The translations under genes were made by a program, and so were the position numbers. A stretch of 56,858 nucleotides of DNA. Source: an uncultured Clostridia bacterium (GTDB taxonomy: Bacteria > Bacillota > Clostridia > TANB77 > CAG-508). Below the pieces are notes generated by a model. The model worked only from the letters and a program-made list of their open reading frames with translations, was not told the DNA's origin and did not search any database. Of the stretch, positions 30,189 through 38,756 are shown piece by piece. The DNA lies in the NCBI GenBank assembly GCA_947623595.1, contig CANQHC010000011.1:1-56858 (forward strand), given 5' to 3'. Numbering within the stretch: position 1 is the stretch's first letter; each line of letters opens with the position of its first letter.

Positions 30189-30839
30189 ATGATAGTAATA
30201 AATGATAAAGTAAAAAATGCATTGGAGTGGATTTTATGCATTATAATTGCCTTTGTTTTAGCAGTGGCAATTAAATATTTTATTGGTACTCCAACAATAG
30301 TAAGTCAGGTATCAATGGTCCCTACATTACAAGAAAATCAAAGATTAATTTTAAATAGATTATTAAGAACTAAAAAAGAAATGCCACAAAGAGGGGACAT
30401 TATTACATTTGAAGCTCCAACAGTAAAAGGGTATACTTCAATAGAAGAAATGGATTTTAACAATCCAGTTGCAAAATATGAGAATGAGCCAAAAAGTTGG
30501 TGGGGCAAATTTACTTATTATGTATTAGAATTTAACAAAGAAAGCTATATAAAAAGAGTTATAGCTTTACCAGGAGAACATGTAAAAATTGAAAATGGTA
30601 AAGTATATATCAATGGAGAAGAATTACAAGAAGATTATTTAGTAGAAGAAACACCAGCCAGCTTACGTGGAGAGCCAACATTTAACGATTTTGTAGTTCC
30701 AGAAAATTGTGTCTTTGCAATGGGAGACAACAGAGATCAATCTACTGATTGTAGAGCATTTGGATGTATTCCTTTAGAAAAAATTGAAAGCAAAGTTTGG
30801 ATTCGTTTTTGGCCTTTGAATTTATTTGGAAAAGTTTAA
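30189..30839 (+). CDS. lepB: Type I signal peptidase
   Basis: This 216-residue membrane protease removes signal peptides from exported proteins. An N-terminal helix (about 12-32) anchors it. Catalytic Ser42 lies in SQVSMVPTL and the general base Lys122 in YIKRVIALPGE. The box GDNRDQSTDCRAFG (GDNR...S.DSR family motif) follows. It starts 21 bp after the kinase and is likely co-transcribed. Its likely substrates here include the giant surface proteins. Confidence 0.93.
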   Translation: MIVINDKVKNALEWILCIIIAFVLAVAIKYFIGTPTIVSQVSMVPTLQENQRLILNRLLRTKKEMPQRGDIITFEAPTVKGYTSIEEMDFNNPVAKYENEPKSWWGKFTYYVLEFNKESYIKRVIALPGEHVKIENGKVYINGEELQEDYLVEETPASLRGEPTFNDFVVPENCVFAMGDNRDQSTDCRAFGCIPLEKIESKVWIRFWPLNLFGKV

Positions 30840-30884
30840 AATAATGATAACTCAAGTAATAAAAAACACAAGGAGGATAGTACT

Positions 30885-31790
30885 TTGGCTTTTGAAAATA
30901 TAATAGGCAATGAGAAAATGAAAGAATTACTAAATACATCAGTTGCAAATAATAACATCGTGCATAGTTACTTATTTATTGGACCAGATGGAGTAGGAAA
31001 AAGTTTATTTGCTACAGAATTTGCAAAAATGATTCTATGTGAAGCAAATTCTGGAAAGCCTTGTGAAAATTGTAAGTCCTGTATTCAATTTTCTGGTGGA
31101 AATCATCCGGATTTTTTGAAGATTGAGCCTGAAGATGAGAAAAAAATAAAAATAGAGCAAATAAGATATTTACAAGAAAAAATAGCAGAAAAACCTGTAA
31201 CATCTTCTAAAAAAGTATATATTATTTGTGACAGTGAAACAATGACTAGAGAGGCCTCAAATGGGCTATTAAAAACATTGGAAGAGCCTCCAGAATATGC
31301 AGTAATTATTTTATTAACTTCAAATGAAAGTGCATTATTAAATACTATAAAATCACGTTGTATGAAGATGAATTTTTTGCCAATTTCAGAAAATCAGATT
31401 ATGCAATATCTAAGAGCAAATGGGCTTGGCGAAAATATGACGGAAAATATGTTAAAATTATGTGAGGGGAGCATTGGAAAAGCTCTCAAGGTAGAAAATG
31501 AAAAAGAACAGTATCTACAAGTAGAAGAATTAATCAAAAAAATTAGTAAACAAGATATCACACAAATATGGAGACAAGCAGATGTCCTATATCAAGCTAA
31601 AGAAAATATAGTTCCATTATTAGAATATATGATAATTATATTTTATCAGTTACTGAAAAAACAAAATAAAATGTGTTATGAAAAAGCTATTCAAATAATA
31701 GAACAAACTAAAAAGAGAATTCAAGCAAATGCAAATTATGATATGTCAATAGATAATTTGCTATTAAGGTTATGGGAGGAATTAGTTTGA
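30885..31790 (+). CDS. holB: DNA polymerase III delta' subunit
   Basis: This 301-residue AAA+ clamp-loader subunit has a Walker A-like GPDGVGKS (about 33-40), a zinc-type Cys cluster (CEANSGKPCENCKSC), and sensor region DSETMTREASNGLLKTLEEPP followed by TSNESALLNTIKSRC. It starts at TTG after a strong AAGGAGG. It helps load the sliding clamp at the replication fork. The last four bases overlap the next gene, a pairing common in Firmicutes (holB-yaaT). Confidence 0.93.
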   Translation: MAFENIIGNEKMKELLNTSVANNNIVHSYLFIGPDGVGKSLFATEFAKMILCEANSGKPCENCKSCIQFSGGNHPDFLKIEPEDEKKIKIEQIRYLQEKIAEKPVTSSKKVYIICDSETMTREASNGLLKTLEEPPEYAVIILLTSNESALLNTIKSRCMKMNFLPISENQIMQYLRANGLGENMTENMLKLCEGSIGKALKVENEKEQYLQVEELIKKISKQDITQIWRQADVLYQAKENIVPLLEYMIIIFYQLLKKQNKMCYEKAIQIIEQTKKRIQANANYDMSIDNLLLRLWEELV

Positions 31791-32701
31791 AAAATATTAT
31801 AGGAGTAAGGTTTAGAAAACCAGGAAAAGTATATTTTTTTGACCCAGGAAAGTTTGATGTAAAAAAACAAGATAAAGTAATTGTTGAAACAGCTATGGGG
31901 CAAGAACTTGGAGAGGTTGTAATAAGTAAAAAAGAAATATCAGAAGAATCTTTTACTACACCTCTAAAAGAAATAATTCGAGTTGCAACTCCAGGAGATG
32001 TTAAACATGATGCAGAAAACAGAGAGAAAGAAAAATCAGCTTTTAAAATATGTGAAGAAAAAATAAAAAAATATAATTTAGACATGAAATTAACAGAAGT
32101 AGAATATAAATTTGATAATAGTAAAATTTTATTCTATTTCACAGCAGATGGTAGAATTGATTTTAGAGAATTAGTAAAAGACTTAGCAGCAGTTTTTAAA
32201 ACTAGAATTGAATTAAGGCAAATAGGAGTTAGAGACGAAGTTAAAAGAATCGGAGGCAATGGAGTTTGCGGCAGAGAACTTTGTTGTTGTTCCTTCCTTG
32301 GAAATTTTGAAACAGTTTCAATAAAAATGGCAAAAGAACAAAATATTTCATTAAATCCATCTAAAATATCAGGAAATTGTGGAAGGTTAATGTGTTGCCT
32401 AAAATATGAACAAAATGTCTATGACGACAAATTAAAACGTCTTCCCAAAATAGGTGCCATAGTGAAAACTGAAGAGGGAGAAGGAGTAGTTGATTCAATC
32501 GAAACATTAAAAGAAACAGTTCGTGTTAAGTTCAAAGATGGAGATGAAACTTATTACAAAAAATATCCAGCAGACAAAATAAAAATAATTAAAAATATTG
32601 GAAAAGAAGAAATTGATCCAGAAGAAAGAGAACATCAAAAAGAATTAGAGGAACTAGAAAAATTAGAAAAGTTAGATAAAGCAAATGAAGAAGAAATATA
32701 A
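31787..32701 (+). CDS. ricT: PSP1-domain protein RicT/YaaT
   Basis: Start chosen at the TTG at 31787, which overlaps the holB stop and lies 8 nt after GGAGGA; the in-frame ATG at 31772 lies on that site. This 304-residue protein has a PSP1 domain with conserved Cys motifs (GVCGRELCCCSF, GNCGRLMCCLKYE). In Bacillus, RicT works with RicA/RicF in an iron-sulfur complex that promotes RNase Y cleavage. A charged, coiled tail (Glu/Lys) ends the protein. Confidence 0.92.
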   Translation: MKNIIGVRFRKPGKVYFFDPGKFDVKKQDKVIVETAMGQELGEVVISKKEISEESFTTPLKEIIRVATPGDVKHDAENREKEKSAFKICEEKIKKYNLDMKLTEVEYKFDNSKILFYFTADGRIDFRELVKDLAAVFKTRIELRQIGVRDEVKRIGGNGVCGRELCCCSFLGNFETVSIKMAKEQNISLNPSKISGNCGRLMCCLKYEQNVYDDKLKRLPKIGAIVKTEEGEGVVDSIETLKETVRVKFKDGDETYYKKYPADKIKIIKNIGKEEIDPEEREHQKELEELEKLEKLDKANEEEI

Positions 32702-32767
32702 ACATAACTAATTTTAATATAATAAAAAATGTAGTATGAATAGTAATAATGAAAGGTGGTGAGCAAT

Positions 32768-32938
32768 ATGGCATATAAAATTACAGATAAATGTATTGGA
32801 TGTGGAGCTTGTGCAGCACAATGCCCTGTATCTTGTATAGCTGATAAAGGTGGAAGATATGAGATAGATGAAAATACATGCATTGGATGCGGAGGATGCT
32901 CTAATGTTTGTCCAGTTGGTGCACCTGAAGAAAATTAA
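32768..32938 (+). CDS. 2[4Fe-4S] ferredoxin
   Basis: This 56-residue protein has two CX2CX2CX3CP motifs (CIGCGACAAQCP and CIGCGGCSNVCP), each set to bind a [4Fe-4S] cluster. It is the typical clostridial low-potential electron carrier and a plausible partner of the pyruvate:ferredoxin oxidoreductase encoded 10 kb away. The ATG at 32768 follows AAAGGTGGTGAG. Confidence 0.95.
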   Translation: MAYKITDKCIGCGACAAQCPVSCIADKGGRYEIDENTCIGCGGCSNVCPVGAPEEN

Positions 32939-33012
32939 TTAATTTTTTATTACGAAAATACATATAGAAAATTGTTAGTGATATAAAATTAATCAAGTTT
33001 GCAAAAAATATT

Positions 33013-33057
33013 AAAATCCCTAGTTAAAACCATAAACGGCTATAACTAGGGATTTTT
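33013..33057 (+). terminator. Bidirectional terminator between ferredoxin and the convergent minus-strand ORF
   Basis: AATCCCTAGTT pairs with AACTAGGGATT across an 18-nt loop. T runs in both directions serve the two converging genes. Confidence 0.8.
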
Positions 33058-33075
33058 GCTAGGACTTATAAGCCT

Positions 33076-33405
33076 TTATGAGGGGCGACGCTTGTTTTTT
33101 GCTTTACGTTTGCGAATCTTACGAATTTTGATAAACGGGTTGCTGTCATCAGTGGTCTTGTAAAAGCCAACAGGCTCTAGCTCAAGCTTTCTTAAGACCT
33201 TCCGAATAATTACGTGACTGTAAGGGCTTGTGCTGATTTTTCCGTCGGGACCATCGAAGCGAGGAGGCATTGGGACTTTCAAAACAGCATGTGAGTCTGA
33301 AAAGTCAAAGTCCTTTACAACAGGCCAGAGTTGAACCAACAAGGCAAGTGCAGTAGGACGCGAACCTAAAGCTTCTGCAGCTCTCCGGAAGATAATGTCT
33401 TCCAT
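33076..33405 (-). CDS. Compositionally foreign small basic protein of unknown function; contains in-frame CGG codons
   Basis: This 109-residue ORF is preceded by AGGAGGG. Its G+C and codon use (CGC, CCC, GTC, CTC, TGG-rich context) are clearly unlike every neighbour. The N-terminus is helical and hydrophobic (ALGSRPTALALLVQLWPVV), the centre has PMPPRFDGPDGKIST, and the tail is strongly basic (IRKIRKRKAKNKRRPS), suggesting nucleic-acid contact. It is the only ORF found with CGG in frame and no compensating shift: codon 7 (33385-33387) and codon 68 (33202-33204). A +1 shift at codon 7 would end translation within six codons. It is probably a recent acquisition. I do not recognise the family. 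Confidence 0.55.
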   Translation of the reverse strand: MEDIIFRRAAEALGSRPTALALLVQLWPVVKDFDFSDSHAVLKVPMPPRFDGPDGKISTSPYSHVIIRKVLRKLELEPVGFYKTTDDSNPFIKIRKIRKRKAKNKRRPS

Positions 33406-33520
33406 AAAAACGACCCTCCTTAAAAAAGTATAAAATTATTATACCACAAAAAAGTCCAAATGTACAGCTATTTGAGCCTTTATAAGTAAAACTGCAAAAC
33501 ACTTATTTGATAAAAAGAGT

Positions 33521-33628
33521 AAATTAACTTAAAAGATGGAAAAGTATAAATTAGATTAAAAGATGAAAAGCACAAATTAACTTAAAAGATAAAAAAGCAT
33601 AAACTAGCATAAAAGCCCAAAAAGTGCT
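33521..33628 (+). repeat. Four degenerate 26-27-bp tandem repeats
   Basis: Units start AAATTAACTTAAAAGATGGAA, AAATTAGATTAAAAGATGAAA, AAATTAACTTAAAAGATAAAA (first 20 bases or so of each) and a diverged AAACTAGCATAAAAG unit. They lie upstream of the birA dyad repeats. Confidence 0.7.
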
Positions 33629-33646
33629 ATTATATATTGAAATAAA

Positions 33647-33744
33647 TTGTAGTTCTTTAGCTACAAAATAATGAATTGGAGTAAATTGTAGTTCTTTAAC
33701 TACAAAATAATGAATTAAAATAAATTGTAGTTATTTAACTACAA
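33647..33744 (+). repeat. Three 39-bp tandem repeats each containing a 20-bp palindrome, upstream of birA
   Basis: The palindromes are at 33647-33666, 33686-33705 and 33725-33744; the middle copy is TTGTAGTTCTTTAACTACAA. The period is exactly 39 bp. The third copy ends just before the birA ribosome binding site. They could be regulator-binding operators (for biotin or fatty-acid control) or RNA hairpins in the leader. They do not match the known BirA box exactly. Confidence 0.75.
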
Positions 33745-33763
33745 AATAATGAGAGGTAAAAAA

Positions 33764-34330
33764 ATGAATTTAGAGCAAATAAAAAATGCCAAAACTAAAT
33801 ATTTAGGAAAGAATATTATATATTTTCCTAAAATGCCTTCAACACAGGAGTATGCAAAAAAAACAGTAGATACCAATATACCAAATGGAACACTAATAAT
33901 AACTGACTATCAAACAAATGGAAAAGGCACAAAAGATAGAAAATGGCTTACTACAAATGAAGAAAATATAACAATGACTTTTATTGTACACCCAAATAAA
34001 GAAATATCAAAACTAGAAGGAATAACAATAAAAATAGCAAATGCAATTCAAAAAGCAATTTTTGAATTGTATGGTTATGTTTTAGATATAAAAGAACCAA
34101 ACGATTTATTGTTGAATGGAAAAAAGATAGTTGGAATTCTAACTCAGGCAATAACTATTAGCCAGAAAGTAACACATATTTATGTGGGGATAGGGCTTAA
34201 TGTAAATCAAGAAAAGTTTCCAACTGAGTTAGAAAATATAGCTACTTCCTTAAAAAAAGAATACAATATAAGTTTTGAAAGAGAAGAAATAATAGTTAAG
34301 ATACTAGAAAAGATAGAAGAAATTTTTTAG
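33764..34330 (+). CDS. birA: Biotin--protein ligase, monofunctional (no DNA-binding domain)
   Basis: The start is the ATG at 33764, spaced correctly from GAGAGG; the ATG at 33749 lies upstream of that site. The 188-residue protein consists only of the catalytic domain, with the biotin-AMP loop motif GKGTKDRKW (residues 53-61) and KEPNDLLLNGKKIVGIL. It lacks the N-terminal helix-turn-helix of bifunctional BirA, so it cannot itself repress via the upstream repeats. It would biotinylate AccB, encoded 4 kb downstream in the same cluster. Confidence 0.9.
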   Translation: MNLEQIKNAKTKYLGKNIIYFPKMPSTQEYAKKTVDTNIPNGTLIITDYQTNGKGTKDRKWLTTNEENITMTFIVHPNKEISKLEGITIKIANAIQKAIFELYGYVLDIKEPNDLLLNGKKIVGILTQAITISQKVTHIYVGIGLNVNQEKFPTELENIATSLKKEYNISFEREEIIVKILEKIEEIF

Positions 34331-34374
34331 TACTTTTTCTCAATCATAAAAGTAAATATGTGGAATAATCAAAT

Positions 34375-34392
34375 TTGACCACCTAGACTAAT
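34375..34392 (+). promoter_or_regulatory. Possible FapR-like operator before fabD
   Basis: The reverse complement ATTAGTCTAGGTGGTCAA partly matches the Bacillus FapR box (TTAG-CTAGGT core). It lies 68 bp before the fabD start in a gene-free stretch. The right half matches poorly, so this is tentative. Confidence 0.3.
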
Positions 34393-34459
34393 AGAAAAAA
34401 ATGAAAAAATGTATTAAAATATTAAGGATTTATTAATTACAAGTAAAGGAATGAAAAAA

Positions 34460-35380
34460 ATGAAAACAGCATTTATGTTCCCAGGGCAAGGGGCTCAATT
34501 TGTAGGAATGGGTAAAGACTTTTTTGAGAAGTACGAAGAAGCAAGAAGTATTTATGAAAAAGTAAGTCAAATATTAAACAAGGATATTGCTAAAATGTGT
34601 TTTGAAGGAACTTTAGAAGAACTAAGTAATACAGAAAATGCACAATTAGCAATTAGTACAACCAGCTTAGCTATTTTAGCAGTTTTAAAAAAATTCAATA
34701 TTACTGAGCAAGTAGATGTAGGGTTAAGCTTAGGAGAATATGTGGCACTTATAAATAGTGGAATTCTTACTTTAGAAGAAGGTATTAAATTATTAGAAAA
34801 AAGAAGTTATTACATGGCAACTAAGGTACCAAAAGAAAAGTATTCAATGATAGCAATAATGGGATTAGAAGCAAGTAAAATAGAAGAAATATGTAGTGCT
34901 AGCAATGGTTTTGCAGTTCCAGCAAATTATAATTATTCAGGTCAAGTTGTAGTAACAGGTCAAGAAGATGTAATAAATGAAATTACTTCAAAATTACAAG
35001 AAGCAGGAGCAAAACGAATTGTAAAATTAAATACAAGTGGTCCATTTCACACAGAAAAGTTAATAGAAGCAAGCAAAAGTTATGGTGAAGAATTAAAAAA
35101 TGCCCATTTCAATATAGTAGAAAATAAAGTAATAAAAAATATAGATGGAACATTCTATACAAAACAAGATAATATTAAAGAAATTCTTGCAAAACATATA
35201 ATATCTCCTGTTAGATTTGACAAAACTATTCAAACAATGCAAACAGAAGGAATAGATACCTATATTGAAATAGGTCCAGGAAAGGCATTATCAGGTTTTG
35301 TAAGAAAAGAATGTAAAGAAGCAAAAGTATTCAGTGTTCAAAAAGTAGAAGATTTAGAAAATATGTTAAAGCAACTATAA
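34460..35380 (+). CDS. fabD: Malonyl-CoA:ACP transacylase
   Basis: The start is the ATG at 34460, 9 nt after AAAGGA; the ATG at 34451 lies against that site. The 306-residue enzyme transfers malonyl groups to acyl carrier protein. It has FPGQGAQFVGMG near the N-terminus, nucleophile Ser90 in GLSLGEYVAL and the catalytic His in GPFHTEKL. It is first of the fab/acc run, with fabG 20 bp downstream. Confidence 0.95.
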   Translation: MKTAFMFPGQGAQFVGMGKDFFEKYEEARSIYEKVSQILNKDIAKMCFEGTLEELSNTENAQLAISTTSLAILAVLKKFNITEQVDVGLSLGEYVALINSGILTLEEGIKLLEKRSYYMATKVPKEKYSMIAIMGLEASKIEEICSASNGFAVPANYNYSGQVVVTGQEDVINEITSKLQEAGAKRIVKLNTSGPFHTEKLIEASKSYGEELKNAHFNIVENKVIKNIDGTFYTKQDNIKEILAKHIISPVRFDKTIQTMQTEGIDTYIEIGPGKALSGFVRKECKEAKVFSVQKVEDLENMLKQL

Positions 35381-35400
35381 TTTGGAAGGAGCCATATTAA

Positions 35401-36150
35401 ATGGAAGAAAGAAGAGTAGCTCTTATTACAGGAGCATCCAGAGGAATTGGAAAAAAAGTAGCAGAAAAATTTGCAAAAGAAGGATACAATTTAGTTATTA
35501 ACTATGTTTCTGATAGTACAAATGTAGAAGAAATTACAAAGGAAATAAAAAGCGTAACAGATGAAGATATTCAAGTTTTATTTGTAAAAACTGATGTAAC
35601 TGATTTTGAAGCTTGTGAAAACATGGTAAAACAGGCAGTTGAAAAATTTGGAAAAATAGATGTATTAGTTAACAATGCCGGAATTACGAAAGATAATTTA
35701 TTAATTAGAATGAAAGAAGAAGAATTTGATAGAGTCATAGAAGTTAATCTTAAAGGAACCTTTAATATGACTAAAAATGTCGTTCCATATATGATGAAAA
35801 AAAGGTATGGAAAAATAGTAAGTATATCTTCTGTTGTAGGTATTGGAGGAAATGCAGGGCAATGTAATTATTCAGCATCAAAAGCAGGAATTATAGGTTT
35901 TACAAAATCAATTGCAAAAGAGCTAGCAAGTAGAAATATTTTAGCTAATTGTATTGCACCAGGGTTCATTACAACAGATATGACAGATGTTTTATCAGAA
36001 GAGGTAAAAGAAAAAATAAGTGACCAAATTCCATTAAGGAAAATGGGAACAGCCGAAGAAGTTGCAAATGCAGTGTACTTTTTAGCAAATGAAGAAAATA
36101 CATATATTACAGGACAAGTATTAAATGTTGATGGCGGAATGATGATGTAA
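35401..36150 (+). CDS. fabG: 3-oxoacyl-ACP reductase
   Basis: This 249-residue short-chain dehydrogenase reduces 3-oxoacyl-ACP with NADPH. It has the nucleotide-binding motif TGASRGIGKK (about 10-19), the NNAG motif, and catalytic Ser (SISSVVG), Tyr and Lys (YSASKAG). The C-terminus DGGMMM is typical. The ribosome binding site GGAAGGAG lies 20 bp after fabD. Confidence 0.95.
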   Translation: MEERRVALITGASRGIGKKVAEKFAKEGYNLVINYVSDSTNVEEITKEIKSVTDEDIQVLFVKTDVTDFEACENMVKQAVEKFGKIDVLVNNAGITKDNLLIRMKEEEFDRVIEVNLKGTFNMTKNVVPYMMKKRYGKIVSISSVVGIGGNAGQCNYSASKAGIIGFTKSIAKELASRNILANCIAPGFITTDMTDVLSEEVKEKISDQIPLRKMGTAEEVANAVYFLANEENTYITGQVLNVDGGMMM

Positions 36151-36208
36151 TAAAAATATTATAAAATGCAAAAGCTTAATAAAGGAACAGGGAAAGGAAG
36201 GAATAATA

Positions 36209-37447
36209 ATGAAACGTAGAGTTGTAGTTACAGGTATGGGAGCAATTACTCCAATAGGAAATAATGTAGAAGAATTTTGGAAAGGAATTAAAGAGGGAGT
36301 ATGTGGAATAGCACCAATTACACTATTTGATACAAGTAATCAAAAAGCAAATTTAGCTGCAGAAATAAAAAATTATAATCCACAAGAACATTTTGAATTA
36401 AAGAGTGCAAAAAGGCTGGATAGATTTTGTCAATTAGCAATGGTATCTGCAAGAGAAGCATTTAAAGACAGTGGAATTAGCAAAGAAAATACAGATATGA
36501 CTAGAGTCGGAGTCATTGTTGGATCTGGAATGGGAGGACTTACTACAATAGAAGAACAAAATAAAAATTTAATAGAAAAAGGTCCATCAAGGTTATCTCC
36601 AATGTATATTCCAATGAGTATCGTAAATATTGCAGCAGGAAACATAGCAATTGACTTAGGAATTAAAGGTGAATCTTTTTGTATTGTAACAGCCTGCGCA
36701 ACTAGTACACATTCAATAGGAGAAAGCTTTAGATTAATTAGACATGGCTACCAAGATGTGGTTCTAGCAGGTGGTGCTGAATCAGCAATTACTCCAACTG
36801 GCATTGCAGGTTTTGCTAATTTGAAAGCACTATCACAGGCAACAGATCCAAAAAGAGCAAGTATTCCATTTGATAAAGAAAGAGATGGCTTTATTATGGG
36901 AGAAGGAGCTGGAGTTTTAGTATTAGAAGAATTAGAACATGCTTTAAAAAGAAATGCTAAAATATATGCAGAAGTTGTAGGTTATGGAGTAAGTTCTGAT
37001 GCTTATCACATAACAGCACCATCACCAGATGGCGAAGGTGGAGCAAGAGCTATGGTAAATGCAATAAAAGATGCTGATATAGAGCCGGAACAAATAGATT
37101 ATATTAATGCACATGGTACATCTACTCCATTAAATGATAAAACTGAAACAATGGCTATAAAAACAGCTCTAGGAGAACATAGCAAAAAAGTAATGGTAAG
37201 CTCAACCAAAGGTAATACAGGGCACTTATTAGGTGGTGCCGGAGCAGTAGAAGCTATTGCATGTGTAAAAGCATTGCAAGAAGGTTATGTACCAGCAACT
37301 ATCGGCTATAAAGAAAAAGATGAAGATTGTGACTTAGACGTAGTGCCAAATGAAGGAAGAAAAGCAAATATTCATTATGCAATGTCAAATTCATTAGGTT
37401 TTGGAGGGCACAATAGCTCAATAATTTTGAAAAAATGGGAAGAATAG
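36209..37447 (+). CDS. fabF: 3-oxoacyl-ACP synthase II
   Basis: This 412-residue elongating condensing enzyme has the catalytic Cys in TACATSTHS and the two catalytic His in NAHGTSTPLND and KGNTGHLLGGAG. The start follows GGAAAGGAAGG. Full length for the family, with no break. Confidence 0.96.
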   Translation: MKRRVVVTGMGAITPIGNNVEEFWKGIKEGVCGIAPITLFDTSNQKANLAAEIKNYNPQEHFELKSAKRLDRFCQLAMVSAREAFKDSGISKENTDMTRVGVIVGSGMGGLTTIEEQNKNLIEKGPSRLSPMYIPMSIVNIAAGNIAIDLGIKGESFCIVTACATSTHSIGESFRLIRHGYQDVVLAGGAESAITPTGIAGFANLKALSQATDPKRASIPFDKERDGFIMGEGAGVLVLEELEHALKRNAKIYAEVVGYGVSSDAYHITAPSPDGEGGARAMVNAIKDADIEPEQIDYINAHGTSTPLNDKTETMAIKTALGEHSKKVMVSSTKGNTGHLLGGAGAVEAIACVKALQEGYVPATIGYKEKDEDCDLDVVPNEGRKANIHYAMSNSLGFGGHNSSIILKKWEE

Positions 37448-37462
37448 ATTTTATAACAACAT

Positions 37463-37610
37463 GAGAAATGGAAGGTTAAAATTTCAAAGATAATTGAGAA
37501 GCGGAAGATTAAACTTTTAAATTTCAAAAATAATTGAGGAGCGGAAGATTAAATTTTAAAGATAATTAAGAAATAGAAGATTAAACTTCTAAATTTCAAA
37601 AATAATTAAG
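37463..37610 (+). repeat. Tandem repeats of alternating 32 and 40 bp between fabF and accB
   Basis: Four units share GA(A/G)(A/G)A..GGAAGATTAAA..AAATAATT-type sequence, with lengths of about 33, 40, 32 and 40 bp. The longer units carry an extra CTTTTAAATTTC-like segment. There is no open frame through them, and they lie directly upstream of accB. Confidence 0.65.
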
Positions 37611-37661
37611 AAAAGGGACAACAAAGTTTTATAAAAAAGTTCAAAGGAAGGAGATAAAACT

Positions 37662-38102
37662 ATGAACTATGAAGAAATAAAACAACTTATGAAAGATATG
37701 GAAGATTCTAAACTAGAATCCGTACATATTGAGTTAGCAGATGGTACTAAAATCAGTATGAAAAAATCAAAAGAAGAAGAAAAATTAATGCCTACTCCAC
37801 CTACTTCAATAGCAGTAGAAAAGAAGGAAGTATTAGAGGTAAAAACAGAAATAAAACAAGAAGAAGATTTTAAAACAATTACTTCACCAATGGTAGGAAC
37901 TTTCTATACAAAATCATCTCCTTCAAGTGAGCCATTTGTAAAAGTGGGTGACAAGATAAAAAAAGGTGATGTGCTTTGCATAATTGAGGCAATGAAATTA
38001 ATGAATGAAATTGAAAGTGACGTAGATGGAGAAATTGTAGAAATATGTTGCAAAGAGGAAGAACTAGTAGAATATGGAACAGTCTTATTTAAGATAAAGT
38101 AG
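37662..38102 (+). CDS. accB: Biotin carboxyl carrier protein of acetyl-CoA carboxylase
   Basis: This 146-residue protein has an N-terminal helical domain, a charged linker (about 35-70) and a biotinyl domain with IEAMKLMNEIESD, where Lys112 receives biotin from BirA. The ribosome binding site GGAAGGAG precedes the ATG. fabZ starts 14 bp later. Confidence 0.95.
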   Translation: MNYEEIKQLMKDMEDSKLESVHIELADGTKISMKKSKEEEKLMPTPPTSIAVEKKEVLEVKTEIKQEEDFKTITSPMVGTFYTKSSPSSEPFVKVGDKIKKGDVLCIIEAMKLMNEIESDVDGEIVEICCKEEELVEYGTVLFKIK

Positions 38103-38116
38103 GAAGGAGTAAGTAA

Positions 38117-38539
38117 ATGTTAGATATTAATGAAATCATGAAAATAATTCCACAAAGACCACCAATTTTAATGATTGATAAAGTAGAGGAATTAGTTTCA
38201 GGTGAGTCCTGTGTTGCATATAAAAATGTATGCATTAATGAACCATATTTTGCAGGACATTTCCCTGGAAACCCTATAATGCCAGGAGTTTTAATTGTAG
38301 AAGCTTTAGCTCAAACAGGAGCAGTTGCTATTTTATCCAAGGAAGAAAATAAAGGAAAAAATGCATTATTTGGTGGTATAGATAAACTTCGTTTTAAAAG
38401 ACCAGTTTTACCAGGTGATTGCCTAAAACTAGAAGTAAAAATTATAAAGCAAAAAGGGCCTATCGGTGTAGGTGAAGCTTTAGCTACTGTCAATGGAGAA
38501 GTATCGGCTAAGGGAGAGCTTACTTTTGCATTAGTTTAA
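38117..38539 (+). CDS. fabZ: 3-hydroxyacyl-ACP dehydratase
   Basis: This 140-residue hot-dog fold enzyme has catalytic His48 in [12 protein letters not shown] and Glu62 in IVEALAQTG. It removes water from 3-hydroxyacyl-ACP. The start follows GGAAGGAG. Confidence 0.95.
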   Translation: MLDINEIMKIIPQRPPILMIDKVEELVSGESCVAYKNVCINEPYFAGHFPGNPIMPGVLIVEALAQTGAVAILSKEENKGKNALFGGIDKLRFKRPVLPGDCLKLEVKIIKQKGPIGVGEALATVNGEVSAKGELTFALV

Positions 38540-38710
38540 AAAGTACTAAACAAAAATGCTAAAACGTGATAAAATAAGCTAAATAAAAGTATTTTTTTCG
38601 TAAGAAAGCAGAAAAAATAATTAGTAGCACTAAAGGCTTGCGATAAGCAAAAATACTTTTATAAAATAGTAAATTAATAAAATCAAACATAAGATGAAAC
38701 ATTTTTTTAG

Positions 38711-38756
38711 AAAGGAGGAAGGGAATGTAAAATAAACATTCTCATAAAGCTAAATG
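38711..38756 (+). promoter_or_regulatory. Split ribosome binding site: Shine-Dalgarno, 6-bp hairpin, then accC start
   Basis: AAAGGAGG (38711-38718) is 35 nt from the accC ATG. Between them is a perfect hairpin GAATGT-AAAATAA-ACATTC (38723-38741). The 5' arm holds ATG-TAA (38725-38730), a start-stop correctly spaced from the Shine-Dalgarno. An in-frame TAA directly before the accC ATG excludes an upstream accC start. Confidence 0.65.

Noticed and set aside
33647..33744. CRISPR array
   Set aside because: The spacing is constant, the spacers are nearly identical and the units are only three; this is a tandem repeat.
33764..34330. Bifunctional BirA repressor
   Set aside because: The protein begins directly with the ligase domain and lacks the N-terminal helix-turn-helix.
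37463..37610. CRISPR array or coding sequence
   Set aside because: The whole unit repeats without unique spacers and there is no open frame.
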